From positions 1,470,501-1,534,500 of the forward strand of contig NZ_CP067129.1 of assembly GCF_028553745.1 (NCBI RefSeq): DNA of 64,000 nucleotides, in the 5' to 3' direction. A program made the position numbers and the translations under genes. The notes beneath the pieces were generated by a model, which saw nothing but the letters and a program-made list of their open reading frames with translations, did not search any database and was not told the DNA's origin. Below, in pieces: positions 45,508-55,152 of this stretch. Positions within the stretch are counted from its first letter, which is position 1. Every line of letters begins with the position of its first letter. Source of the stretch: Paracoccus seriniphilus. Its GTDB lineage: Bacteria; Pseudomonadota; Alphaproteobacteria; Rhodobacterales; Rhodobacteraceae.

Positions 45508-46374
45508 ATGCTGAGGATTTTCTCTGTGGTTGCTGCCGTGATGGCGTTGTCTTTCGCGGTTGTTCCCATGTCGATGGCAACGCCTCACGGGCGAATCGCG
45601 GCCACTGAGGCTGGGATTCTGCGCATATGGCAGGATCTGGACATGGCGGCCTTGATGCCCATCCTTCATGACGAGGCGCTGATCGAAGCTGCGCAGATGC
45701 AGGAAAACATGGGACGGCGCGCAGGGAATGCTGTCTGGTTGCGGACCGTGTCGCGCATTCACTCGCCGCAGCGGCTGAAACGGCATTTCATGCAGGGCGC
45801 GGCAGAAGCACTGAAAGGCCGTCAGGCCGATCGCATTGAAAGGGCACTGACCTTCTATCAGACCGATCTGGGGCGTCGCGTGCTGCGATTGGAGACCGAG
45901 GCGCGCCGCGCCATGCTGGACCCGGATACCGAAGCGCGGGCAGAAAAGGCCTTTTGGGATGCCGCCAACCGCGACCATCCGCGAATCGACCAGATTGAAC
46001 GCCTGATCGAGGGCGCCGACCTGATCACGCCCAATGTTGCAGGCGGTTTGAATGCGCTGATGGCGTTCTCGCGCGGGTTCGCGGAAGGGGGCGGTTTCGA
46101 TATCCCCAAGGATGAACAGCAGATGCTTGATGAAGCATGGGCGCAGGAAGAGGAGATCCGCGCCCAGACCATCGACTGGATGGAAGCCTATCTTTTCCTT
46201 GCCTATGCGCCGCTAAGCGATGACGAGCTTGAAACCTATATCCGTTTCGCGAAATCCCCCGAGGGCAAGGCGCTGTCAGCGGTGCTCTTTGCCGGCTTTG
46301 ACGCCCTGTTCCAGCAGACATCCTGGGAATTGGGCCTTGCGGCGGCGGGCCATATGCAAGGTGACCATCTTTGA
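45508..46374 (+). CDS. DUF2059-like exported protein
   Basis: This 288-residue protein starts MLRIFSVVAAVMALSFAVVP at 45508, a signal peptide; the open frame upstream runs through the antisense of tRNA-Ser and is not coding. The mature part is helical. It carries two similar segments, ALTFYQTDLGRRVLRLE and YIRFAKSPEGKALSAVLF, that resemble the helical hairpin of DUF2059 proteins, suggesting an internal duplication. The function is unknown. Its stop overlaps the TTG start of the NUDIX gene, so it probably forms an operon with trgB and cysK. Confidence 0.72.
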   Translation: MLRIFSVVAAVMALSFAVVPMSMATPHGRIAATEAGILRIWQDLDMAALMPILHDEALIEAAQMQENMGRRAGNAVWLRTVSRIHSPQRLKRHFMQGAAEALKGRQADRIERALTFYQTDLGRRVLRLETEARRAMLDPDTEARAEKAFWDAANRDHPRIDQIERLIEGADLITPNVAGGLNALMAFSRGFAEGGGFDIPKDEQQMLDEAWAQEEEIRAQTIDWMEAYLFLAYAPLSDDELETYIRFAKSPEGKALSAVLFAGFDALFQQTSWELGLAAAGHMQGDHL

Positions 46375-47462
46375 CTCGGGTTCTTCATCTGGTCGGGCCG
46401 CTCGCGGCACCCGAAATGATTGCCGCGCTTGATCTGAAGGTGGAAGCTCCAGATCGTCGTTTGACGGGCGGGCTGAGGGGTGGACTTCGCGCCGGACTTC
46501 CGGGCCAGCAATGGCCGGTGCTTCGGGCGGCTGACGCGGTCCTGGATCATGCCGTGGTCAGAGCGAACGCCAAGCTGGAGCGCTATGCCAGCGTGATGGG
46601 GCTGAAGCCCGTCAACTGGCAGGGCGTTCGGATTCTTGGTGCGCAACCTGACGGTCAGGACGCTGTGCCTTGGCGCCCCGAGTCACAATCGCTGCAGCTG
46701 GTCGCGGCGATTGCCCGGGAGATTCTCGATGCGGACCCTGATATGAGTGCCGAAGATATTGCCTCCCGGCTGCCGATGATTGCGGTCTGGGCCGACAGCA
46801 GGCTGCGCGCGGCGAATGGTCCCGTTTCAGGCGGCAAGATCGTCGACATGCGCGCAAGCTCGGACGTCAGGATTGCCGACCGCAGTCAGCCCTTTGCCGG
46901 TTTCTTTGCTGTCGAACGGCAGACACTGACCCACCGCAGGCATAAGGGTGGTTTCACTCCTCAGATGACACGCGAGGCCTTCGTCATGGGCGACGCCGTC
47001 GTGGTGTTGCCATGGGACCCGGTCCGCGACCGGGTTCTGGTGATCGAACAGTTCCGCTTTGCGCCCTTCATTCGCCATGATCCTCAGCCCTGGTTGCTCG
47101 AGCCGATTGCCGGTCGAATCGACGCGGGAGAAACCGCAGAACAGGCGGCGCGGCGCGAGACCCGTGAAGAGGCCGATCTTTCGCTGACGCGGCTGTTCCC
47201 GGCATTTCACCACTACCCAAGTCCCGGCGCGGCGGCCGAATTTCTGTATATGTATGTAGGGATTGCCGATCTGCCCGATGACAGTGCGGGGATCCATGGG
47301 CTGGCCGGAGAGGTCGAGGACATCCGGGGCCATTTGCTTGATCGCGACGAGTTGATGCGGATGGTTCTGGCCAATGAAATCTCCAACGGACCCCTGGCAG
47401 GTCTGGCGCTGTGGCTGCAGCATCAGAAAGCGGCCCTGCGCAAGGAACTTTACGGGGCCTGA
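46371..47462 (+). CDS. trgB: TrgB-like NUDIX hydrolase
   Basis: This 363-residue two-part protein has a C-terminal NUDIX domain (~200-345) resembling ADP-ribose pyrophosphatases. The NUDIX box at ~247-269 has GRIDAGE, then RRETREEADL; the usual Gly near its end is Asp. FVMGDAVVVLPWDPVRDRVLVIEQFRFAPF is the preceding strand pair. The N-terminal ~190 residues may be a divergent gamma-glutamylcyclotransferase-like region, but I am not sure. The start is TTG at 46371, overlapping the previous stop (TTGA) with AAGGTGA upstream. In Rhodobacter sphaeroides, trgB lies beside cysK in a tellurite-resistance locus, as here. The TrgA membrane protein is not adjacent. Confidence 0.8.
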   Translation: MTRVLHLVGPLAAPEMIAALDLKVEAPDRRLTGGLRGGLRAGLPGQQWPVLRAADAVLDHAVVRANAKLERYASVMGLKPVNWQGVRILGAQPDGQDAVPWRPESQSLQLVAAIAREILDADPDMSAEDIASRLPMIAVWADSRLRAANGPVSGGKIVDMRASSDVRIADRSQPFAGFFAVERQTLTHRRHKGGFTPQMTREAFVMGDAVVVLPWDPVRDRVLVIEQFRFAPFIRHDPQPWLLEPIAGRIDAGETAEQAARRETREEADLSLTRLFPAFHHYPSPGAAAEFLYMYVGIADLPDDSAGIHGLAGEVEDIRGHLLDRDELMRMVLANEISNGPLAGLALWLQHQKAALRKELYGA

Positions 47463-47545
47463 TCGCTTGGGGACGGGGTTGCCCCTGTGGGACCGCCACG
47501 TGTAGGAATGCGGAAACGAATGAACTGCTGAAAAGGTCGATCGCC

Positions 47546-48577
47546 ATGTCCATCTGCTCTGATTTGTCCTCCGCGATCGGCAATACGCCCCTGATCCGTC
47601 TCAACCGTGCCAGCGAGGCAACCGGTTGCGAAATCCTGGGCAAGGCCGAATTCCTGAACCCCGGTCAATCGGTCAAGGATCGCGCAGCTCTCTATATCAT
47701 CAAGGATGCGGTGGCGCGCGGTGCGCTGAAGCCCGGGGGCACGATTGTCGAAGGGACCGCGGGCAACACCGGGATCGGGCTGGCTCTGGTCGGAGCCTCG
47801 CTGGGGTTCAAATCGGTAATCGTGATCCCCGAGACCCAAAGCCAGGAAAAGAAGGACATGTTGCGTCTGGCCGGGGCGACCCTGGTCGAGGTTCCTGCCG
47901 CGCCCTACAAGAACCCCAACAACTATGTGCGTTATTCCGGGCGCTTGGCGGAAGCCCTGGCCAAGACCGAACCCAATGGCGCGATCTGGGCAAACCAGTT
48001 CGACAATACCGCCAACCGGCAGGCCCATGTCGAAACCACCGGCCCCGAGATATGGGAGCAGACTGGCGGCAAGGTTGACGGATTTACCTGTGCGGTCGGC
48101 TCGGGCGGAACGCTGGCGGGCGTGGCCATGGCCCTGCAGCCCAAGGGGGTCAAGATCGGTCTGGCCGACCCCGAGGGTGCGGCGCTGCATTCCTTCTATA
48201 CCACCGGCGAATTCGCCAGCCCCGGAAGCTCGATCACCGAAGGCATCGGGCAGGGGCGCATCACGGCCAATCTCGAAGGTTTCACGCCCGACTTCAGCTG
48301 GCGGATCCCCGATTCCGAAGCCTTGCCGATCATTTTCGACCTGCTGGAATTCGAGGGGCTTTGCCTTGGTGGTTCCTCGGGAATCAATGTCGCGGGTGCC
48401 ATGCGGATGGCACGCGAGATGGGGCCGGGTCATACCATCGTGACGGTGCTTTGCGATTACGGCAACCGCTATCAGACCAAATTGTTCAATCCTGCATTCC
48501 TGCAGGCCAAGGGATTGCCGGTTCCCGCATGGATGGCTCGCAAGGCGCCTGAGTTGCCGGAAGTCTTCGAGGACTGA
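47546..48577 (+). CDS. cysK: Cysteine synthase A
   Basis: This 343-residue PLP enzyme makes cysteine from O-acetylserine and sulfide. PLP-binding Lys44 is in NPGQSVKDRAAL, the substrate loop is EGTAGNTGIGLAL, and the phosphate-binding Gly-rich loop is VGSGGTLAGVAMAL. The ATG at 47546 follows AAAAGG; earlier in-frame starts run back into trgB. It is slightly longer than enteric CysK (323). The gene lies 83 bp after trgB and 6 bp before the mechanosensitive channel gene. In R. sphaeroides cysK next to trgAB contributes to tellurite resistance. Confidence 0.95.
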   Translation: MSICSDLSSAIGNTPLIRLNRASEATGCEILGKAEFLNPGQSVKDRAALYIIKDAVARGALKPGGTIVEGTAGNTGIGLALVGASLGFKSVIVIPETQSQEKKDMLRLAGATLVEVPAAPYKNPNNYVRYSGRLAEALAKTEPNGAIWANQFDNTANRQAHVETTGPEIWEQTGGKVDGFTCAVGSGGTLAGVAMALQPKGVKIGLADPEGAALHSFYTTGEFASPGSSITEGIGQGRITANLEGFTPDFSWRIPDSEALPIIFDLLEFEGLCLGGSSGINVAGAMRMAREMGPGHTIVTVLCDYGNRYQTKLFNPAFLQAKGLPVPAWMARKAPELPEVFED

Positions 48578-48583
48578 TCATTC

Positions 48584-51061
48584 ATGTTGCGCACATTTCT
48601 TGCCGTCTGGCTGACGGGTCTGTTCCTGTCGGCAACCTCTCTGGCCGCGCAGGATGTCGCAACACCTGACTATACCGTGTGGGAGTCCAGGGCGTCGCAG
48701 GCCGAAGCCCTGGTCGAAAATCCCGATGTGACGGATCAGCAGCTTACCGAGCTGCGCAGCGAACTGGCGGATTGGCGCAAGAAATTCCGCACGGGCGAAG
48801 AGGTGAATGCCACGCGCATCGCCTCTGTCAATGAACAGTTGAAGGCATTAGAGCCCGCTCCGGGCGAAGGGGAAACCGAAAGCGAAGATATTGCCCGGCG
48901 CAGGGCCGAACTGCAGGACTTGCTGTCGAAACTGCAAGCGCCCCAGCTTACCGCCGTCGAGGCATTCAGCCGGGCGGATGCGTTGATTCACCAGATCGAC
49001 CGATTGAGCGACGCGCGTCAGGCGCTTGAACTGGCGCGGCTGTCGCCCTCGCCGCTGAGACCCGCCAGCCTTGCCGCCGCGGCCAAGGACAGCTTGCAAC
49101 TGCTGGAAGGTTTCGGGGCCGAGGCCATCGAGATCGGCAAGACCAGCAGCTGGAGCAATATTTCGCCCCGGCTGCCGCAGGCTCTGGCCTATCTGATCGC
49201 GGCGATCATCCTGCTGACCTACGGTCGCCATTGGGTCAGATCCTTGCCTTCGCGCCTTTCGGTCCATGCCTCGGAATATTCGCGCTCGGTCGTGGTTTTC
49301 GTCGTGTCACTGGGGCAGATCGCCTTGCCGATGATCGGCGTCTACCTGGCGATCAATGCCGTGCGCGCCACCGGGCTGGCCGGCCCCTGGACGACGCCAT
49401 TTCTTGACGCCTTGCCACAGGCGTTCATCATCTTCTTTGCCTTTGGCTGGCTGGGGCGGCAATTGTTTCCAAGGCAGGCGATCATCTATGATACGCTGAC
49501 CATGGACGAGAGCCAGCGCAATCGCGCGCGTCGGATGCTGTCCGCGCTGTCCATCGTTTTCGCCATTCACCATGTCGCCTCCATGACATTGCTGCCCCAG
49601 TCGGGCCTTTACGGGCGCATCGGTGACAATATCACGCGTGTGCCCTTCGAGGTGTCGGATGCCTTTGTATCGGTTGGGCATTTCGCGATTCTGCTCTTGG
49701 GTGCCCTGCCATTGTTCCGGCTGGGATCGACATTGCGCAAACTGGATGCCGGCAAGAGCATTCACGGCAGGGCCTATCGTCACGGTGTCCTGAAATATTC
49801 AGGCATGCTGACCCGCATCGTGGTGGCAGTGTCGGTTCTGCTGGGGGCCTTGGGCTTCATCAATTTTGCCAATACGCTGTTCTGGCCCTGGACGCTGACG
49901 CTGACGCTGATCTGTGTTCTGGTGCTGCTGCAGGACTTCATCGCCGACGTCTATGCGTTGATCAAGCGCGGTGAGGAAGGCGCAAGGGACGGGCTCATCC
50001 CCCTGTTGCTGGGGTTCTTCCTGATCCTGCTGTCGGTTCCGCTGTTCCTGATCATCTGGGGCGCAAGGAGCGCCGAACTCAGCGAATATTGGTCCGCCGT
50101 GATAAGAGGCATCAGTGTCGGCGGCATCAATCTGTCGCCCGGCGTGGTGCTGACCTTCCTGATCGTGTTCGCCATCGGCTATTCGATCACCCGCGGGCTG
50201 CAAGGTGCGTTTCGCAATTCGATTCTGCCAAAGACCAAGCTGAATTCGGGCGGGCAGGCGGCGGTTGTCGCGGGCATTGGATATGTCGGCATCTTTCTTG
50301 CGGCGGTGATCGCGATTGTCTCGGCAGGTATCGACCTAAGTTCGCTGGCCATCGTGGCCGGGGCCCTGTCTGTCGGTGTCGGCTTCGGCCTGCAGAACAT
50401 CGTGTCGAATTTCGTATCCGGCATCATCTTGCTGATAGAGCGTCCCGTCAGCGTGGGCGATTGGATCAGCGCCGGGGGACAGCAGGGGATCGTCAAAAGC
50501 ATCTCCGTGCGCTCTACCCAGGTCGAAACCTTCGACAAGACCGAGGTCATCGTCCCCAACAGCGATCTGATCAGCCAGCCCGTGGTCAACTGGACACGGC
50601 ACAATCTGACCGGCCGGATCATCATCCCGGTCAGGGTCGCCTATGGCACTGACACCCGCCATGTGGAACGGGTCTTGCTGGACATCATCGAGGATCAGCC
50701 GGTCGTCACCGTCGATCCGGCGCCCTCTGTCCTGTTCCGCGGCTTCGGCGAGAGCAGCCTCGACTTCGAAATCCGTGCTGTCCTCAGCGATGTGTCAGCA
50801 GGTCTCGGGGTGACCTCCGAGGTGTGCCATATCATCGCCGAGAGATTTGCCGAGGAAGGCATCAGGATGCCCTTCCCGCAGCAGGATATCTGGCTGCGCA
50901 ACCCCGAGGCCCTGCGCGGCGACGCCATGCCCGAGACGCCTGCGGAACCCCGTGTTGCCACGCCCGGACGTCCTCGACCGCAGGGATCGACCCATGATCC
51001 CCGGATCACCTTTGATGATCCCGGTGAAGATGCCGGAGAGGGTGACGGCGGAGATCGCTGA
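48584..51061 (+). CDS. DUF3772 / MscS-family mechanosensitive channel
   Basis: This 825-residue inner-membrane protein has a signal peptide (MLRTFLAVWLTGLFLSATSLA). A periplasmic helical DUF3772 region (~30-200) with coiled-coil character (VTDQQLTELRSELADWRKKF) follows, then about ten membrane helices (200-580). The MscS core is near residues 585-700: pore helix and beta domain GALSVGVGFGLQNIVSNF, ERPVSVGDWISAGGQQG and VIVPNSDLISQPVVNW. The C-terminal tail is Pro/Asp/Gly-rich. Such large MscS-like channels (MscK/YjeP type) release solutes upon hypo-osmotic shock. It follows cysK by 6 bp, so it may be cotranscribed. Confidence 0.9.
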   Translation: MLRTFLAVWLTGLFLSATSLAAQDVATPDYTVWESRASQAEALVENPDVTDQQLTELRSELADWRKKFRTGEEVNATRIASVNEQLKALEPAPGEGETESEDIARRRAELQDLLSKLQAPQLTAVEAFSRADALIHQIDRLSDARQALELARLSPSPLRPASLAAAAKDSLQLLEGFGAEAIEIGKTSSWSNISPRLPQALAYLIAAIILLTYGRHWVRSLPSRLSVHASEYSRSVVVFVVSLGQIALPMIGVYLAINAVRATGLAGPWTTPFLDALPQAFIIFFAFGWLGRQLFPRQAIIYDTLTMDESQRNRARRMLSALSIVFAIHHVASMTLLPQSGLYGRIGDNITRVPFEVSDAFVSVGHFAILLLGALPLFRLGSTLRKLDAGKSIHGRAYRHGVLKYSGMLTRIVVAVSVLLGALGFINFANTLFWPWTLTLTLICVLVLLQDFIADVYALIKRGEEGARDGLIPLLLGFFLILLSVPLFLIIWGARSAELSEYWSAVIRGISVGGINLSPGVVLTFLIVFAIGYSITRGLQGAFRNSILPKTKLNSGGQAAVVAGIGYVGIFLAAVIAIVSAGIDLSSLAIVAGALSVGVGFGLQNIVSNFVSGIILLIERPVSVGDWISAGGQQGIVKSISVRSTQVETFDKTEVIVPNSDLISQPVVNWTRHNLTGRIIIPVRVAYGTDTRHVERVLLDIIEDQPVVTVDPAPSVLFRGFGESSLDFEIRAVLSDVSAGLGVTSEVCHIIAERFAEEGIRMPFPQQDIWLRNPEALRGDAMPETPAEPRVATPGRPRPQGSTHDPRITFDDPGEDAGEGDGGDR

Positions 51062-51087
51062 GTGCGGGTGACGGTCGTCATGTCACA

Positions 51088-51122
51088 AGGGCGCTGCATG
51101 TCTTTGCAGCGCCCCTTTCATT
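51088..51122 (+). terminator. Terminator of the mechanosensitive channel gene
   Basis: GGGCGCTGCA (51089-51098) and TGCAGCGCCC (51105-51114) form a perfect 10-bp stem with a 6-nt loop, followed by CTTTCATTT. It starts 27 bp after the stop. On the minus strand the flank is T-poor, so the main direction is plus. Confidence 0.85.
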
Positions 51123-51145
51123 TCTGCAGTGCAGTGCCAGGGCTG

Positions 51146-52243
51146 TCAGGCGGCGATGGATGGCGGCGCTTCGGAATTGTCGCTGCTGCCGTCATCGGGC
51201 AGCCCCTCGCGCGAGAGCAGCACCGCAACCGGGCGCAGCCAGGGGATATGGGCACATACGATCATCAGCGCCACCATGATGGGCACCGCCAGAAACATGC
51301 CCGGGATGCCCCAGACCGCGCCCCAGAAGGCCAGGCTGAGGATGATGCCAAAGCTGGACAGCCGCAACGTCTGCCCCAGCAGCATGGGATCCAGAACATT
51401 GCCGATGATGAATTGCACCAGGCTGCAGGCGGTGCCGACCAACAGGGTCAATGTCGTGTCGCCGCTGAGGACGAAGACAAGGACGACGGCAATGGCTGTC
51501 GCGATGATCGATCCAACCGAGGGAATGAAATTCAGCACGAAGGTCAGCAAGGCGACCGCTGCGGCCAGTTCAAGCCCGGCCAGATGAAATATCAGCCATA
51601 CCGCGATGGCAGTCACACCGCTGACCGCTGTCTTGACGACCAGATAGCGGTTCACGCGATGCATGATGGAGCTAATGATGCGGCGTACCTGCAGGGCCTT
51701 CACCGGGTCGTTCGTCAGCCGCTCCATCTTGCTGGGAAACCAGACCTGCTCGGCAAACATGAAGCCCACAAACAGGATGACCAGCACGCTGCCCGACAGC
51801 ACGCCCGAAGCCTGACCTGCCAGTGACCTGATCCAGCCGGTGATGTTGAAATTGGACAGGGCGGTCAGGACGCGCTCCTGCGCCTCGGGGCCCAAGCCTT
51901 CGGTCAGACCCGGCAAGGCAGCCTGGGCCTGTTCGGCATAGGCGATGGCGGTTACCACCACTTCGTTGACCTGGGCGACAATGGTGGTGGAGACCCAGAG
52001 AAGCCCCAGGGCGATCCCGATCAGCGCCAGCGTCGTTGCCAGCCAGTTCGGCACCTTCAACCGTGACGAAATGGCGAAAATGGCATCGGAGGTCAGCGAG
52101 AACAGGATGATCGCGATGGCCAGAGAAATCAGCAGAAAGCGTGCCTGAACCAGCATGAACAACAACAGAGCGAAAGCTATGATTCCAAGGAAGCCCGTCT
52201 GAAGTCTTTCGCGCAGAACTGCCTCGCCAGATCGCTGATCCAA
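51146..52243 (-). CDS. AI-2E/PerM family transporter (second copy type)
   Basis: This 365-residue membrane protein has a helical pair at residues 15-60, a second at ~65-85, a soluble amphipathic stretch (~85-140) and a C-terminal bundle. The family motifs are FVLNFIPSVGSIIATAIAV, VQFIIGNVLDPMLLGQTL and LAFWGAVWGIPGMFLAVPI. It is only distantly similar to the PerM-like protein at 28307. The start is TTG at 52243 (MDQRSGEAV), preceded by GAGGT at good spacing; no ATG lies nearby in frame. The C-terminal tail is acidic and Ser-rich. The substrate is unknown. It is transcribed away from gyrA's end on the same strand. Confidence 0.86.
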   Translation of the reverse strand: MDQRSGEAVLRERLQTGFLGIIAFALLLFMLVQARFLLISLAIAIILFSLTSDAIFAISSRLKVPNWLATTLALIGIALGLLWVSTTIVAQVNEVVVTAIAYAEQAQAALPGLTEGLGPEAQERVLTALSNFNITGWIRSLAGQASGVLSGSVLVILFVGFMFAEQVWFPSKMERLTNDPVKALQVRRIISSIMHRVNRYLVVKTAVSGVTAIAVWLIFHLAGLELAAAVALLTFVLNFIPSVGSIIATAIAVVLVFVLSGDTTLTLLVGTACSLVQFIIGNVLDPMLLGQTLRLSSFGIILSLAFWGAVWGIPGMFLAVPIMVALMIVCAHIPWLRPVAVLLSREGLPDDGSSDNSEAPPSIAA

Positions 52244-52269
52244 TCGCTACCTCACCCTGTATCTTCTGT

Positions 52270-52297
52270 GCCGGGCGGTGCTGATAGCCGCCCGGCC
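52270..52297. terminator. GC-rich stem-loop at the gyrA 3' end
   Basis: GCCGGGCGG (52270-52278) and CCGCCCGGC (52288-52296) form a perfect 9-bp stem. A T-rich run (CTTTGTTT) follows on the plus strand, but on the minus strand, where gyrA is read, the flank ACAGAAG is T-poor. It may stabilise or stop the gyrA message imperfectly. Confidence 0.5.
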
Positions 52298-52307
52298 TTT
52301 GTTTACA

Positions 52308-55082
52308 CTAGGTATCTTCTTCGGAATTTCCAGCATCTTCCGCATCGCCCTGTTCCGCAATGCGCGCGACCGAGACGACCTTTTCGCCTGCTGCCGTGTT
52401 GAAGACACGCACGCCACCTGCACTGCGCGAGCGGAAGCTGATCCCGTCGACCGGCACCCGGATCGACTGACCGGTCGATGTCGCCAGCATGATCTGGTCA
52501 TCCGTCTCGACCGGGAAACTGGCCACCAGGGAACCGCCACGCATGGCCTTGTCCATGGCCATGACACCCTGACCACCCCGACCGCGGACAGGATAGTCAT
52601 GGCTGGAACTGATCTTGCCCGAACCATTGGCGGTGATCGTCAGGATCAGATCTTCGGCGGCCGACATCTCGCCATAGCGTGCCGGCGAGATTTCACCCTC
52701 GACCACGTTCTCTTCATCCTCGTCGGCCTCGGCACCGTCATCCAGCGCACCGGCGACGGCTCGGCGCATCTTCAGATAGGCCGCGCGCTCTGCCGGGTCG
52801 GCTTCGAAATGGCGGATGACCGACATGCTGACAACGCTGTCGCCCTCGGCCAGCCGGATGCCACGGACTCCGGTGGAATCGCGCCCCTTGAAGACCCGAA
52901 CCGCCGTGGTCGGAAAGCGGATCGCACGGCCATGTTCGGTGAACAGCATCATGTCGTCTTCGGTGGTGGCCATACGCACACCGACCAGGCTGACACCTTC
53001 CGGCAGTTTCATCGCGATCTTGCCGTTGGATTTGACATTGGTGAAATCCGACAGCGCATTGCGGCGCACGTCACCCTGCGAGGTCGCAAAGACGATCTGA
53101 TAGGCTTCCCATTCAGTCTCTGGGGCATCGACAGGCATCAATGCCGCGATCGAGACTCCCGGGTCGATGGGCAGAATGTTCACGATCGCCTTGCCCTTCG
53201 AGGTCCGCCCGCCCAAGGGCAGTCTCCAGGTCTTGAGCCGATAGACCATGCCATCGGTCGTGAAGAACAGCAGCTCGGTATGGGTATTGGCGACGAACAA
53301 TGTCGTGACGACATCATCCTCCTTGGTGGCCATCCCAGACAGGCCCTTGCCACCGCGCCGCTGAGCACGGAACTCGGCCAGCGCGGTACGCTTGATATAT
53401 CCCCCCGAGGTGATGGTGACGACCATGTCTTCGCGTTCGATCAGATCCTCGTCCATCATGTCACCGGACCATTCGGTGATCTCGGTGCGACGCGGGACGG
53501 CGAACTGATCGCGCACTTCCTGCAATTCATTCGAGATGATTTCCAGAATCCGTTCGCGCGAGGCCAGGATTGCCAGATAGTCGCGGATCGCGTCAGCCAG
53601 CTGCTGCAGTTCGTCCGTGACCTCCTTGACGCCGATCTGTGTCAGGCGCTGCAGGCGCAGGTCCAGAATGGCGCGGGCCTGCGTTTCCGACAGATAATAG
53701 GTGCCGTCATCATTGATGGGATGCAGGGGGTCGTCGATCAGGCGCAGATATTCGGCAATCTCATGGGCGGGCCAGCGGCGTTGCATCAGCCTTTCGCGGG
53801 CTTCCGCGCCATCGGCACTGCTGCGGATGGTGGCCACAACCTCGTCCACATTGCTGACGGCAACGGCCAGACCGCACAGGACGTGGCTGCGCTCGCGGGC
53901 CTTGCGCAGTTCATAGGCTGTACGTCGCGCCACAACTTCTTCGCGGAAGCTTATGAAATGCGTCAGAAAATCGCGCAGCTTCAGTTGCTCGGGACGGCCG
54001 CCGTTCAGCGCCAGCATATTGCAGCCAAAGGTGGTCTGCAGCGAGGTGAATCTGAACAGTTGGTTCAATACGACCTCGGGGGTGGCATCGCGCTTCAGTT
54101 CGATCACGACGCGGACACCCTGACGGTCGGATTCATCCTGAACCGAAGAGATCCCCTCGACCCGCTTTTCCTTGGCCAGTTCGGCGATCCGTTCGATCAG
54201 GCTGGATTTGTTCACCTGATAGGGGATTTCGTCGACGACGATGGCATAGCGGTCCTTGCGCGGCTCCTCGATATGGGTCTTGGCGCGAATGATGACGCTG
54301 CCCCGACCCTCCAGATAGGCCTTGCGCGCGCCCGAACGGCCCAGGATCAGCGCGCCGGTCGGGAAATCCGGACCGGGGATGATTTCCATGATCCGCTCGG
54401 TCGGCAGATCGGGGTTTTCGATCAGGGCCAATGTTGCATCGATGACCTCGCCCAGGTTGTGCGGCGGGATGTTGGTGGCCATCCCGACCGCGATCCCGCC
54501 GGCACCATTGACCAGCATGTTGGGAAAACGGGCGGGCAGGACCGTGGGTTCACGGTCTTTGCCGTCATAGTTGTCCTGATAGTCGACGGTATCCTTTTCG
54601 ATATCCTTCAGCAGGAAATCGGCAGGCTTGTCCATGCGCACTTCGGTGTAACGCATGGCCGCGGGCGGATCGCCATCCATCGAGCCGAAGTTGCCCTGAC
54701 CGTCCAGAAGAGGCAGGGACATCGAGAAATCCTGCGCCATCCGCACCAGGGCGTCATAGATCGCTGCATCGCCGTGCGGGTGGTACTTACCCATCACGTC
54801 GCCGACCGGTCGCGCCGATTTGCGATAGGGCTTGTCGGCGGTATTGCCGCTTTCCTGCATGGCGTAAAGGATACGTCGATGAACCGGCTTCAACCCGTCA
54901 CGCAAATCGGGGATCGCACGGCTGACGATGACCGACATGGCGTAATCCAGATAGGATGTCCGCATCTCGGATGAAATATCGATCACCGGCCCGTCATGAG
55001 GCATCACGCTGCGCACCGGATCGGTGCTGTCCGGTCCGGACTGTGGCGTTTCGGGCATGTCGTCTTCTGGAGTATCGGCCAC
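52308..55082 (-). CDS. gyrA: DNA gyrase subunit A
   Basis: This 924-residue topoisomerase subunit cuts and rejoins DNA during supercoiling. The catalytic Tyr145 is in [10 protein letters not shown], and the GyrA-box is QRRGGKG. The N-terminus has ~23 more residues than E. coli GyrA. The quinolone-contact segment reads GDAAIYD, so the position equal to E. coli Ser83 is Ala106 here, while the Asp87 equivalent (Asp110) is kept. An acidic insert ([12 protein letters not shown]) lies in the C-terminal DNA-wrapping domain. The start is GTG at 55082 with AGGAA 6 nt upstream. It is monocistronic or read with little downstream. Confidence 0.97.
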   Translation of the reverse strand: MADTPEDDMPETPQSGPDSTDPVRSVMPHDGPVIDISSEMRTSYLDYAMSVIVSRAIPDLRDGLKPVHRRILYAMQESGNTADKPYRKSARPVGDVMGKYHPHGDAAIYDALVRMAQDFSMSLPLLDGQGNFGSMDGDPPAAMRYTEVRMDKPADFLLKDIEKDTVDYQDNYDGKDREPTVLPARFPNMLVNGAGGIAVGMATNIPPHNLGEVIDATLALIENPDLPTERIMEIIPGPDFPTGALILGRSGARKAYLEGRGSVIIRAKTHIEEPRKDRYAIVVDEIPYQVNKSSLIERIAELAKEKRVEGISSVQDESDRQGVRVVIELKRDATPEVVLNQLFRFTSLQTTFGCNMLALNGGRPEQLKLRDFLTHFISFREEVVARRTAYELRKARERSHVLCGLAVAVSNVDEVVATIRSSADGAEARERLMQRRWPAHEIAEYLRLIDDPLHPINDDGTYYLSETQARAILDLRLQRLTQIGVKEVTDELQQLADAIRDYLAILASRERILEIISNELQEVRDQFAVPRRTEITEWSGDMMDEDLIEREDMVVTITSGGYIKRTALAEFRAQRRGGKGLSGMATKEDDVVTTLFVANTHTELLFFTTDGMVYRLKTWRLPLGGRTSKGKAIVNILPIDPGVSIAALMPVDAPETEWEAYQIVFATSQGDVRRNALSDFTNVKSNGKIAMKLPEGVSLVGVRMATTEDDMMLFTEHGRAIRFPTTAVRVFKGRDSTGVRGIRLAEGDSVVSMSVIRHFEADPAERAAYLKMRRAVAGALDDGAEADEDEENVVEGEISPARYGEMSAAEDLILTITANGSGKISSSHDYPVRGRGGQGVMAMDKAMRGGSLVASFPVETDDQIMLATSTGQSIRVPVDGISFRSRSAGGVRVFNTAAGEKVVSVARIAEQGDAEDAGNSEEDT

Positions 55083-55152
55083 GGAAATTCCTCAACATCT
55101 TGTTGAAGTTTGGTATAGCCGACAGGGTTTCTGGGGGCAATCTTGCCCCCCC

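Noticed and set aside
52278..54974. 898-residue plus-strand open frame opposite gyrA
   Set aside because: Pure antisense of a clearly recognised gyrA in a GC-rich genome; the translation is low-complexity His/Asp/Gln-rich text with no domain and no ribosome site.
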